Part shown: positions 1-8,181 of the stretch, piece by piece
Layout: each line of letters begins with the position of its first letter
How positions within the stretch are numbered: position 1 is the stretch's first letter
Assembly: GCA_018813065.1 (NCBI GenBank)
Contig: JAHJCH010000266.1
Span: 1 to 43,411, forward strand
DNA: 43,411 nt
Direction of reading: 5' to 3'
DNA from: Myxococcota bacterium
GTDB lineage: Bacteria > Myxococcota_A > Bradymonadia > UBA7976 > UBA1532
The notes under the pieces: model-generated
Database searches by the model: none
What the model was told of the DNA's origin: nothing
Seen by the model: only the letters and a program-made list of their open reading frames with translations
Program-made: the position numbers and the translations under genes

Positions 1-1431
1 CGCCGTCCAGCCGGGCGCGGCCAAGGCGGCGCGCCACATCCCCAGGGCCTCCGCGTGGCGGCCTTGAGCCCAGCGCGTCTGGGCGGCGGCGGCCTCCAGC
101 GCGGGGTGAGGGGCCAGCGCGCGGGCGCGGGTGTACGCCGCCCAGGCTTGATCGAGGTGGTTTGAGGCGGCGAGGCGGGCGGCGAGGTCTTGATGCAGAG
201 TGGCGGCCTGGGGCAGCGCGTTGAGGCCGTCGAGCAAGGCCTGGAGGGCCTGACGCCCCTCAAGCTGGGCCGCCTCAAGCCGCCAAGGGCGGGGATCATC
301 AGGGGCCGCCGCCTTGGTCGCCGCCAGCGCCGCGCGCGCCGCCTCGGACTGCCCCGCCGCTGACAGCGCCGCCACGATCTCCAGGCGCGCCGCCAGCCCC
401 TCAGGCCCGGCGTAGAGCCGCGCCTCCAGCGGCGCGATCTCCGCCGCGCGCTTGAGGGCGATGAGCGCCTTGGCCTGCGTCAGCGCCGCGCCGCGATGAT
501 CAGGAGCGGCCTCTCGCGCGCGCCGAGCCCACGCGAGGGCCTGGGCGGGGGTCTCGCTGCGCGCATAGGCCTCGGCCATCAAGGCGCAGAGGTGAGGTGG
601 GGGGGCTTCGCCGCGCGCCTCCAGGCCTTGGAGGCGCACGTTGAGGTGATCGAGGGCCTCGGAGGGGGCGCCAGCGTGGATGAGGGCCGTCGCCACCGCC
701 TCGCGCAGCTGCGGACTGTCGGCCTCGCGGCTGATGGCCGCGCGCAAATCCCCCAAGGCCGCCTCGATGCGCCCCTCCTCGACAGAGAGGGCGGCGCGCT
801 GGATCAGGAGCGCGGGATCATCGGGCGCGTGGCGGATGGCCGCGTCCAGATCCGCATACGCCGCCTCCAGATCCCCCGCGCGCGCCGCCAGCGAGGCGGC
901 GGCGGCGTGGCGCTGAGGGTGCGTCGGCCAGCGTTGGCTCAGCCCCGCCATCAACATCCGCGCTTGATCGAGCTGCCCGCGGGCCACGCGCAGCCTCACC
1001 TCCAGCGCCCAGGCCTCGGGGTCCTCGGGGATTGAGGCGCGCGCCACCGCCAAGGACGCCAAGGCGGGCTCAAGGGCGCCGCGCGCGGTGTGGACGAGGG
1101 CCTCGCCGAAGCGACCATAGGGCGTGGGGCTGCGGGCGAAGTCGGCGGCGGCGGCCTCTAGATCCAGGCCCAGCCGCGCCCGCCCCTGAAAGTAGGGCTT
1201 GAGCGGGCTGGCGGGCAGCGCCGAGAGCAGCGCGTCGAGGCGCGCGCGCTGACCTTGACGCAAGCGCGCCAGGCGCGCGCAGGCGTGGGCCTCATGAGAA
1301 GAGGGCGCGGCGCGCAGATGATCCGCGCAAATCCGCGCTCGTTGATTTAAGGTCAGCGCCCAAGGGGCCTGGAGGGGCGGCGTTGGGGCGCCGCTACAGG
1401 CGACGAGGAGGAGAGCGAGTGCGATGCGCAT
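1..1431 (-). CDS. TPR-repeat lipoprotein, 3' end cut by window edge
   Basis: Reading the minus strand from the ATG at 1431 gives 477 open codons to the left edge, so the protein is C-terminally incomplete. It begins MRIALALLLVACSG, a short hydrophobic segment ending in a lipobox (LVAC), so it should be a lipid-anchored envelope protein. The rest is almost wholly Ala/Leu/Arg-rich helical repeat typical of tetratricopeptide repeats (for example around residues 150-300, with recurring 'A..AP.DP.A......L' units). No catalytic motif is visible; TPR lipoproteins usually scaffold protein complexes. Its start overlaps the start of the divergent gene on the plus strand by 8 bp, and no convincing ribosome binding site precedes the ATG. 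Confident as coding; function unknown. Confidence 0.8.
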   Translation of the reverse strand, partial: MRIALALLLVACSGAPTPPLQAPWALTLNQRARICADHLRAAPSSHEAHACARLARLRQGQRARLDALLSALPASPLKPYFQGRARLGLDLEAAAADFARSPTPYGRFGEALVHTARGALEPALASLAVARASIPEDPEAWALEVRLRVARGQLDQARMLMAGLSQRWPTHPQRHAAAASLAARAGDLEAAYADLDAAIRHAPDDPALLIQRAALSVEEGRIEAALGDLRAAISREADSPQLREAVATALIHAGAPSEALDHLNVRLQGLEARGEAPPPHLCALMAEAYARSETPAQALAWARRAREAAPDHRGAALTQAKALIALKRAAEIAPLEARLYAGPEGLAARLEIVAALSAAGQSEAARAALAATKAAAPDDPRPWRLEAAQLEGRQALQALLDGLNALPQAATLHQDLAARLAASNHLDQAWAAYTRARALAPHPALEAAAAQTRWAQGRHAEALGMWRAALAAPGWTA

Positions 1432-2146
1432 GTTGATATGGATGAAGGAGGCGCGCTTGGGTGTCAAAGGCCCCGCCTCATCGCTGATATTGAGCTTCAC
1501 CCTCAGCCTGACGGGCTGCGGCGGGGTCAACCCCCAGTGCGTCGCTGACCAAGAGCACTGCGAGGCGCGCTGCCAGCGGCTCAAGGATCCCAAGCCCTGC
1601 GAGGTGGCCTGCGATGAAGCGGCCAGCAGCTGCGCGGCGCGGGCGGCGCGCGGCGCGGGGCGCCCCGTGGCCTCGGCCAAGCGCTGGGCGCAGAAGGTGG
1701 CCTTGGTGGACTTCTCCGGTCAGCCCATTCACTCCGCGCAGGTCAGCTTAGAGCTGGGCGGCGGCGCCCAAGCCCAGCCGCTGTGGTTGGCCCTCCCGCC
1801 TGGGGGGACGATCGCCGCCACCTTCCAAATCCCCGATGAGATCAAGGCCGCCACGCTCCAGCTCACGCACGCCCCGATGGACGATAAGCCCATCTTCCTG
1901 ACCCTCACGGTCAACGACATTGGCCTCGCCAGCCGCTATACACCGCCGCGCCGCGAGGACGGCCAGCTCAAGATTGAGCAATGGCCCTTGGCGGAGGCGC
2001 TCTCAAAGCGCACGCCGGGTCAACCCATTAAGATATTTATATTTAACAATAAAATGGTTCAGAGCATTGGCACTCATCGGATTAAAGAGATTCAAATCAT
2101 TTATGATCAGCTTGAATTGCCCAACGAATCAGATGAAAATGAGTGA
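1424..2146 (+). CDS. Cys-rich putative lipoprotein, unknown function
   Basis: A protein of 240 aa if the ATG at 1424 is used; ATGs at 1430 and 1442 are alternatives. A GAGGAGGAG purine run at 1404-1412 could be the ribosome site for the first. The N-terminus has a hydrophobic stretch ending LSLTGCGG (lipobox), then a cluster of six cysteines (about residues 39-71) that could form disulfides outside the cytoplasm. The C-terminal half looks like a beta-rich domain ('ALVDFSGQPIHSAQVSLEL', 'LTLTVNDIGL'). The last 120 bases are clearly AT-rich, unlike the rest of the gene. I do not recognise the family. It is divergent from the TPR lipoprotein gene, with overlapping 5' ends. Confidence 0.7.
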   Translation: MRMLIWMKEARLGVKGPASSLILSFTLSLTGCGGVNPQCVADQEHCEARCQRLKDPKPCEVACDEAASSCAARAARGAGRPVASAKRWAQKVALVDFSGQPIHSAQVSLELGGGAQAQPLWLALPPGGTIAATFQIPDEIKAATLQLTHAPMDDKPIFLTLTVNDIGLASRYTPPRREDGQLKIEQWPLAEALSKRTPGQPIKIFIFNNKMVQSIGTHRIKEIQIIYDQLELPNESDENE

Positions 2147-2184
2147 AAATCATAGTTGAATAATTGATTCAATCGGAGAATGTG

Positions 2185-2535
2185 ATGGTCCATCTCATCT
2201 GGAAGAAGACATGCTCAACCACGCGGCGTTTTAAGCAGCAGCTCGACGCGTGGGGGGTGGTGTACACCGCGCGGGAGATCAACGCCGCGCCGCTGAGCGC
2301 CGAGGAGGTTGAGGCGCTGATCGGCGAGCGTCCGGTCCGCGCCTTCCTCAACCACCACAGCCCGATCTACCGCGCCCAAGGGCTCAAGGATCGAGCGCTG
2401 GATCGAGCGGAGGCGGCGCGGCGCATCGCCGAGGCCAACAACCTCCTGCGGCGGCCGATCCTGATCGTCGATGAGGACTACATCATCGGCAACGATCTAG
2501 AGGGCGCGGCGCGCCTCTTGGGGGTGGCCCGATGA
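2185..2535 (+). CDS. ArsC/Spx-family thioredoxin-fold protein
   Basis: This 116-aa protein matches the ArsC/Spx/YffB family: an N-terminal beta strand leads to KKTCSTTRR, where the Cys is in the position of the arsenate-reductase nucleophile, followed by the helix-strand pattern 'LDAWGVVYTAREI' and the late 'RRPILIVDEDYIIG' strand typical of the family. The ATG at 2185 is chosen because GGAG at 2175-2178 sits 6 bases upstream; a GTG at 2182 and a TTG at 2164 are in frame but poorer. The usual ArsC HNPxCSKSR motif is not intact, so arsenate reduction is uncertain; a glutaredoxin-like reductase role is equally possible. Its stop overlaps the next start (ATGA), implying translational coupling with the SrkA-like kinase. 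Confidence 0.82.
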   Translation: MVHLIWKKTCSTTRRFKQQLDAWGVVYTAREINAAPLSAEEVEALIGERPVRAFLNHHSPIYRAQGLKDRALDRAEAARRIAEANNLLRRPILIVDEDYIIGNDLEGAARLLGVAR

Positions 2536-3518
2536 GCGCGCCGCTGCTGGAGGCCTTCCACGCGCTGAGCCCCCAGGCGGTGATCGACGCCGTGGAGGTG
2601 GGCGGGCGGCGCTGCACGGGGCGGGCGCACATCCTCAACAGCTATGAGAACCGGGTCTACCAGCTTGAGCTGGAGAGCGGCGAGTGGGTGGTGGGCAAGT
2701 TCTATCGCCCGGGGCGTTGGCCTCGCGAGGCGATCTTGGAGGAGCACGCGCTGCTCAAAGCATTGGAGGAGGCGGACTTGCCGGTGTTGGCGCCGCTGCC
2801 CTTAGACGAGGCGGGTGAGACGCTGGGGGTGCTGACCGGCGAGGCGGCGGGGATCCCCTTCGCGATCTTCCCCAAGGGCGAGGGGCGCATCCCCCAGGAC
2901 GACTTTACGTTGCCGCAGCTGGCGGCGCTGGGGCGCACGCTCGGCGAGATCCACGCCATCGCCTCGGAGCTGACGTTTCAGCATCGGCCCACGCTCAGCC
3001 CCCAGACCTATGGGCGCGACAACCTCGCGCTGCTCCTTGAGCATCGGCTGATCCCGGAGGAGGCGCGGGCGCGCTACGTGGACGTCGTGGAGCGGATCCT
3101 CAAGGAGATCGAGCCGCGCTTTGAGGGGGTCGAGTTGACGCCCGTACACGCCGACTGTCACCGCGCCAACCTCCTCTTGGGGGCGCGTGGCTTCACCCTC
3201 CTCGACTTCGACGATCTGCGGCTGGCGCCAGCGGTCCAAGACCTCTGGCTGCTGGTCCCGGGCGAGGATGAGGACGCAGCGCGCGCCCGCAACGCCATGG
3301 TCTTGGCCTATCAGCAGCATCACCCCTTTGATCCAGCCTGGCTCCAGCTCATCGAGCCGCTGCGCGCGCTGCGGATCATCCACTACGCGACGTGGATCGC
3401 GCGTCGCTTCGAGGACCCCACCTTTAAGCGCACCTTCGACGACTTCGGCACGGTCCGCTATTGGCTGCAAGAGGCGGCGGATCTTGAAGCGCAGCTGCGG
3501 CGGATCAAGGGCGCCTGA
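2532..3518 (+). CDS. srkA: SrkA/YihE-family stress response Ser/Thr kinase
   Basis: A 328-aa protein of the aminoglycoside-phosphotransferase fold, closely resembling E. coli SrkA (YihE), a cytoplasmic Ser/Thr kinase that counters programmed death under stress. Visible features are the N-lobe 'SYENRVYQL...VGKFYRPGRW' with the ATP-binding Lys (residue 56), the catalytic loop VHADCHRANLL with D208 and N213, and the metal-binding LLDFDD with D225. Length equals the family norm. It starts 4 bp inside the end of the ArsC-like gene. Coupling with a thiol-active ArsC-like protein fits a joint role in oxidative or envelope stress, which is inference. A 12-bp GC palindrome (3523-3534) lies just after the stop, and a TATAAA at 3547-3552 might be the -10 of the following gene. 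Confidence 0.9.
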   Translation: MSAPLLEAFHALSPQAVIDAVEVGGRRCTGRAHILNSYENRVYQLELESGEWVVGKFYRPGRWPREAILEEHALLKALEEADLPVLAPLPLDEAGETLGVLTGEAAGIPFAIFPKGEGRIPQDDFTLPQLAALGRTLGEIHAIASELTFQHRPTLSPQTYGRDNLALLLEHRLIPEEARARYVDVVERILKEIEPRFEGVELTPVHADCHRANLLLGARGFTLLDFDDLRLAPAVQDLWLLVPGEDEDAARARNAMVLAYQQHHPFDPAWLQLIEPLRALRIIHYATWIARRFEDPTFKRTFDDFGTVRYWLQEAADLEAQLRRIKGA

Positions 3519-3617
3519 TTAAGCGGCGCGCCGCACCTCAATCTGCTATAAAGCGCCCGCTTGAGCCGAGGCAGCGCCGCGGCCAGGCGCTCAACCCCCC
3601 ACTGAACGAGACACGCA

Positions 3618-6293
3618 ATGACGTTGACCTATCCAGGGCTCACGGCTCATGAGGCCGAGAAATCGCGGGCGACGCACGGCAGCAACGCCGTCGCCAGCCA
3701 AGCGCCCGAGACCTTCTGGGATAAGCTGCTTGGCAACCTCAAAGATCCGATCATCATTATCCTGATCGTCGCCTTGCTCATCACCGTCGCCCTGACCGCC
3801 TTTGGCTACGCCGAGTGGTACGAGAGCGTGGGCATCGCCTTCGCGGTGGTCATCGCCACCCTCGTGGCCACGTGGTCGGAGCACAGCAACGAGCGCTCCT
3901 TCCAGCGCTTGCTGGAGGAGGCCTCGATGATCCAGGTCAAGGTCTTCCGTGAGGGGCGCCTTACGGAGATCTCGATCAACGATCTCGTCGTCGGCGACTA
4001 CATCATGCTCCAGCCGGGCGACACGGTGCCGGTCGATGGCCTGCTCATCGGGGGGCACGCGGAGGTGGATGAGGCCGCCTTGACGGGCGAGTCTGAGCCT
4101 GTACACAAGACCGCCGCGCCCAAAGACGCGGAGGGCGAAGACATCGATGAGGCCCATCGCCTGTCTCGCGCCGCGCTGCTGGTGGATGGCGAGTGTGTGA
4201 TGCGCGCCACCGCCGTGGGCGATCAAACGCGCTACGGTCAGACCATGAAGGCGCTGCTCTCCGCCGAAGATCGGCTCTCGCCGCTTCAACATAAGCTCAC
4301 GGTCTTGGGCGGACATATCGCCACCTTTGGCTACATCGGGGCCAGCTTCATCTTCTTAGCCTTTATGTTTAATAATATGTTCATACAAGCTGAGAGCTTT
4401 GACGCCTACTGGGCTCAAGCGGGCGGTATGATCATTAAAGACTTTGTTACAGCAGCGATCCTCGCCATTATCGTTGTCGTCGTCGCTGTGCCTGAAGGGC
4501 TACCGATGATGATCGCCATGGTCTTGTCAATCAATATGAAGAAGCTTTTGAGCGAGAAGGTCCTCGTCCGCAAGCTGCTTGGAATTGAGACGGCGGGGAG
4601 CTTAAATGTGCTCTTTACGGACAAGACTGGGACGCTCACGCAGGGAAAGCTCTCTGTCGGCGCCTTTGTCAACGGCGCGGGGCTCAGCTTTGAGCGGCTT
4701 GATGAGATCCCCCAGCCGCTGCGGGAGCAAGCGGGCTTCGCCCTGCGCAATAACACCAGCGCGATCATTGACGCCAGCGACCCCAATGAGCCCAAGCTGG
4801 TCGGCGCGGATCGCACTGAGCAGGCCCTCTTGCGCTTCGTGACGCCCTACCTCATGGGCGAGGCGGCGGAGGTCATCGCGCGCATCCCCTTCAACAGCAC
4901 GCGCAAGCTCTCGGCGACCCAGGTCGGCGGCGAGCGGCCCTTGACCTTGATCAAAGGCGCGCCAGAGGCCCTGTTGGAGCGCTGCACGCGCTGGCTGGAT
5001 GACGAGGGGCGCGAGACGCCCCTGACGGACACCACGGCGCTGCGCGCCACCATGAGCGCGCTGTCTGAGCGAGCGATGCGCCTCTTGGCCGTCGCGGTGA
5101 GCGAGGCGCCCATCGACGCAGAGGCGGGCGTGCTGCCTGAGGGGCTGACCTTGGTGGGCGTCTTTGGGATGCGTGATGAGCTGCGGGCGACCTCATACGC
5201 CTCGGTCAAGGCGGCCAAGCAAGCGGGCATTCACGTCGTGATGATCACGGGGGACGCCAAGGAGACGGCGCAGGCCATCGCCAAAGACGTGGGGCTGCTG
5301 GAGGATGATCCTGATGCGGTGGTGCTGACCTCTACGGAGCTGGCGGCGCGCACAGATGATGAGCTTAAAGCGACGCTGCCGCACCTCTACGTGGTGGCGC
5401 GGGCGTTCCCCACGGACAAGAGCCGGCTGGTACGGCTGGCCAAGGAGATGGGTCTTGTCGTCGGCATGACGGGAGATGGCGTCAATGACGCGCCCGCGGT
5501 CAAGAACGCCGACGTGGGCTTCGCCATGGGCAGCGGCACTGAGATGACCAAGGAATCGGGAGACATCGTTATCCTCGATGACAACTTCTCCTCATTGACC
5601 AAGGCGGTGCTCTATGGCCGCACGCTCTTCAAGTCGATCCGCAAATTCTTAGTGTTTCAGCTTACGGTCAACATCTCTGCGATCCTCGTTTTGTTCCTAG
5701 GACAATTCTTCGGATTCGATCTACCGTTGACGATGACGCAGCTCCTTTGGCTGAACATCATCATGGACACGCTCGCCGGGCTCGCTTTTGCCGGAGAGGC
5801 CGCTTTGCCACGCTACATGAGCGAACAGCCGCTCAAGCGTGATGAACCACTGATCAATAAAGATATGTGGTCCTCAATCCTCACGAATGGATTGATCATT
5901 GCCGGATTAAGCATTCTGTTTTTAACAAATGACTCAATTCATGCTTGGTTTAATGGTGGATATGAAACTGGAACAGACGGCGCGGAAAACAAATTTTTAA
6001 CGGCCTTTTTCGCTTTCTTCGTGTTCATCCAAATATTTAATACCTTCAATGCGCGGACAAGTGGATTAAATTTGTTTGAAAATCTCCTTAAAAACCGTAT
6101 TTTTAGCGTAGTGATACCGTTTATCGCGATCGTCCAGATATTCTTTATTACTTTTGGCGGTGAAATTCTCAGAACGGTGGGGCTCTCGATCAATGAATGG
6201 GCGATTGTGCTCTCTCTTGCCTTCTTAATCATCCCTGTTGATCTTCTGCGCAAGATCATCTGGGCCAAGACGCGCGCCTCAGCGGCCCTCTAA
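3618..6293 (+). CDS. Calcium-transporting P-type ATPase, PMCA-like (P2B)
   Basis: An 891-aa inner-membrane cation pump. All hallmarks of P-type ATPases are present: TGES (156-159) in the actuator domain, VPEGLP (291-296) in M4, the phosphorylated Asp in DKTGT (D335), and the hinge TGDGVNDAP (618-626). The PEGLP form of M4, the 'QLTVN' and 'LWLNIIMDTLA' segments in M5-M6 and the 'DDNFSSLTKAV' stretch match plasma-membrane Ca2+ ATPases, so Ca2+ export is the likely function. It lacks an obvious C-terminal calmodulin-type extension. Base composition drops sharply in the membrane-helix regions (about 4330-4560 and 5640-6240). It runs convergently into the next gene, overlapping by 15 bp at the stop codons. 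Specificity for Ca2+ rather than another cation is inferred from these motifs. Confidence 0.93.
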   Translation: MTLTYPGLTAHEAEKSRATHGSNAVASQAPETFWDKLLGNLKDPIIIILIVALLITVALTAFGYAEWYESVGIAFAVVIATLVATWSEHSNERSFQRLLEEASMIQVKVFREGRLTEISINDLVVGDYIMLQPGDTVPVDGLLIGGHAEVDEAALTGESEPVHKTAAPKDAEGEDIDEAHRLSRAALLVDGECVMRATAVGDQTRYGQTMKALLSAEDRLSPLQHKLTVLGGHIATFGYIGASFIFLAFMFNNMFIQAESFDAYWAQAGGMIIKDFVTAAILAIIVVVVAVPEGLPMMIAMVLSINMKKLLSEKVLVRKLLGIETAGSLNVLFTDKTGTLTQGKLSVGAFVNGAGLSFERLDEIPQPLREQAGFALRNNTSAIIDASDPNEPKLVGADRTEQALLRFVTPYLMGEAAEVIARIPFNSTRKLSATQVGGERPLTLIKGAPEALLERCTRWLDDEGRETPLTDTTALRATMSALSERAMRLLAVAVSEAPIDAEAGVLPEGLTLVGVFGMRDELRATSYASVKAAKQAGIHVVMITGDAKETAQAIAKDVGLLEDDPDAVVLTSTELAARTDDELKATLPHLYVVARAFPTDKSRLVRLAKEMGLVVGMTGDGVNDAPAVKNADVGFAMGSGTEMTKESGDIVILDDNFSSLTKAVLYGRTLFKSIRKFLVFQLTVNISAILVLFLGQFFGFDLPLTMTQLLWLNIIMDTLAGLAFAGEAALPRYMSEQPLKRDEPLINKDMWSSILTNGLIIAGLSILFLTNDSIHAWFNGGYETGTDGAENKFLTAFFAFFVFIQIFNTFNARTSGLNLFENLLKNRIFSVVIPFIAIVQIFFITFGGEILRTVGLSINEWAIVLSLAFLIIPVDLLRKIIWAKTRASAAL

Positions 6294-8111
6294 CCAGACA
6301 CAGCTTGCTTGATCCCCGCCCGCGCACGCCTGCTCAAAGGCCGCCGTGGCGCGCTTGAGGTCGGGCGAAGCGCCGACACCCTTCTTATAGAGGACGCCCA
6401 AGCGCGCGCAGGCGGGGATCAGCCCCAAGCCGCAGGCGCGCTCATGGAGCGTGACGGCGCGCGCGGGATCGGCGGGCACGCCGTCACCGCGCAGCAGCAT
6501 AAGCCCGAGGTTGACGCAGCCCGCCGCCTCGCCCAGCTCGCAGGCGCGCTCAAAGGCCCTCATGCTCATCAGCGTGCCTCGCCCTGAGGCGGCGCGGAGG
6601 TGATCGCCAGCGAGCCGCAGGCAAGCGGCACCATCGCCCGCGTCACAGCCTGCCTCATGGGCGGCGTGGGCCTCCACGCTCGGCGGCTGGGGCTTGCTGG
6701 GGGTCAGCGCCGCGCAGCTTGGGGCATAGCCCGCCGCGCAGGCCTCCGTCAGCAGCCGATGACCACGGGCGGGGTTACGCAGCAGCGCCTCGGGGGCGAG
6801 CAGCTGCGTCGCCAACGCATGACAGACCTCGGCGCGCCCCAAGGCGCAGCCCTTCTCCAAGGTGTGCTTGAGCTCAACGCAGGCCTTGGCCTCGCCCTGG
6901 GCGCATCGATCTCGCCAGGCGCTCGGCTCGGCGCCGGGGTGGGCGATGAGGCCGGGGCGGATGATGAGGAAGAGCGCGCCCCAGCCCATGACCGCCGCCC
7001 AGCGCGCGCCCCGTGGCGTCAAGCGCGCCTGGCCTGGGCGGATCGAGGCCCACCACGCCTCGATGCGCGCGCCCCAGCGCTCCAAGGGCGGCGCCATGAG
7101 GTTACACAGCGGCACCTGCAAGAGCTTGTCATAGAAGGCGGGCTGCCCAATCAGCGGCAGGACGATATAGAGCGGGAAGACCATCACGCCATAGAGGGCG
7201 CCGAAGAGCGCCTTACCCGAGGCGTTATCGGGTGAGGTCACCGGATCGGTGATGAGGAGGTTCATCCCCAAGAAGACGGCGATGGGGATGGTGGTGTCGG
7301 TGAAAAACCAGTCGCCTGTCAGCCAGGTATAGGCGAGGCCGATCAGCCAGACCGATCCGGCGGCGGCGAGGGTCGTCCAAGCGACCCCAAAGAGGAGCTG
7401 CACCGTCACACCCACGGCGAAGATCACCTCAAACATATGCGGCGCGAGCTGGAGCCGCGTGGCGATCTCATTCCCCCAAGTGATCGACGAGTCCCCGCCC
7501 AGGATCACGACGAGGGAGACGACTGAGAGCGCCAGCCCAGAGGGATTAAAGATATGTCGCTTGCCCCCATTTCGGCGCCAACGCACCAAATCTTTGCCCA
7601 TAAACGCCAGCGCGACCATCACCAGCTGCCAATGAAACCAAGGGTCCTTAAACCATAAAAAGAGGTTGGTGCTGCCGATGATTGGGATTGGCCCAAAGCC
7701 CAGGTGCCAGCGACGACCGAGCGTCCAAGCGGTTAAGAGGCTGACGAGGTAAGCGAGCGGGATCTGCGCCAATATCAGGGGGGCGATGCGGCGAACCTCA
7801 TCATAATAAAAGCCCCAATATATAAAGATCGTCGAATGCATTAAAATTTGCACCCAGTGCGCTCGACGAATCAGCACATCCGCAGAAAGTGGACGTTTTT
7901 TAAGCCACAACAGGAGTGTCCACAGCGCCGTGACCGCGGCGGCGCCCCAGATGGCGCGCTGGACAGGGGGGCTCTCGGCGACGCGAGGGATGAACCCCAG
8001 GCCGAAGAGGAGGAGGTGCATCGCCACGATAAAGCCCACCAGCGCCCTGATGGGGACAAGTGGAGTGGGCGAGGTGACGGGCGGGTCTTGAGGTGAAGTG
8101 TGTGAGGTCAT
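6279..8111 (-). CDS. NqrB/RnfD-like membrane protein fused to Hcp/Sel1-type Cys-paired repeats
   Basis: A 610-aa protein from the ATG at 8111; a GTG at 8135 would add 8 residues. The N-terminal ~380 residues are polytopic and resemble the NQR2/RnfD/RnfE family: 'KRHIFNPSGLALS' and 'NLLITDPVTSPDNASGKALFGALYG' match the conserved HxFNPs and TDPVTSP segments of NqrB/RnfD, which carry flavin and move electrons or ions. After a last helix (about 380-395) come about 200 residues of Sel1-like repeats in which each helical pair holds Cys-x7-Cys (ACELGEAAGC, ACGLGLIPAC, ACAGGDQASC), as in Helicobacter Hcp proteins, where the pair forms a disulfide. This predicts an extracytoplasmic tail. It lies 70 bp downstream of the dihydropyrimidinase gene. 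Electron transport activity is inference; no other nqr or rnf gene is present. Confidence 0.78.
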   Translation of the reverse strand: MTSHTSPQDPPVTSPTPLVPIRALVGFIVAMHLLLFGLGFIPRVAESPPVQRAIWGAAAVTALWTLLLWLKKRPLSADVLIRRAHWVQILMHSTIFIYWGFYYDEVRRIAPLILAQIPLAYLVSLLTAWTLGRRWHLGFGPIPIIGSTNLFLWFKDPWFHWQLVMVALAFMGKDLVRWRRNGGKRHIFNPSGLALSVVSLVVILGGDSSITWGNEIATRLQLAPHMFEVIFAVGVTVQLLFGVAWTTLAAAGSVWLIGLAYTWLTGDWFFTDTTIPIAVFLGMNLLITDPVTSPDNASGKALFGALYGVMVFPLYIVLPLIGQPAFYDKLLQVPLCNLMAPPLERWGARIEAWWASIRPGQARLTPRGARWAAVMGWGALFLIIRPGLIAHPGAEPSAWRDRCAQGEAKACVELKHTLEKGCALGRAEVCHALATQLLAPEALLRNPARGHRLLTEACAAGYAPSCAALTPSKPQPPSVEAHAAHEAGCDAGDGAACLRLAGDHLRAASGRGTLMSMRAFERACELGEAAGCVNLGLMLLRGDGVPADPARAVTLHERACGLGLIPACARLGVLYKKGVGASPDLKRATAAFEQACAGGDQASCVWLEGR

Positions 8112-8181
8112 GGTCTTCAAGCGCGTGGGGATCACCCCAGCAACCTATCGCACACTTGCAACTGAGAACAGGGGGATTGAG

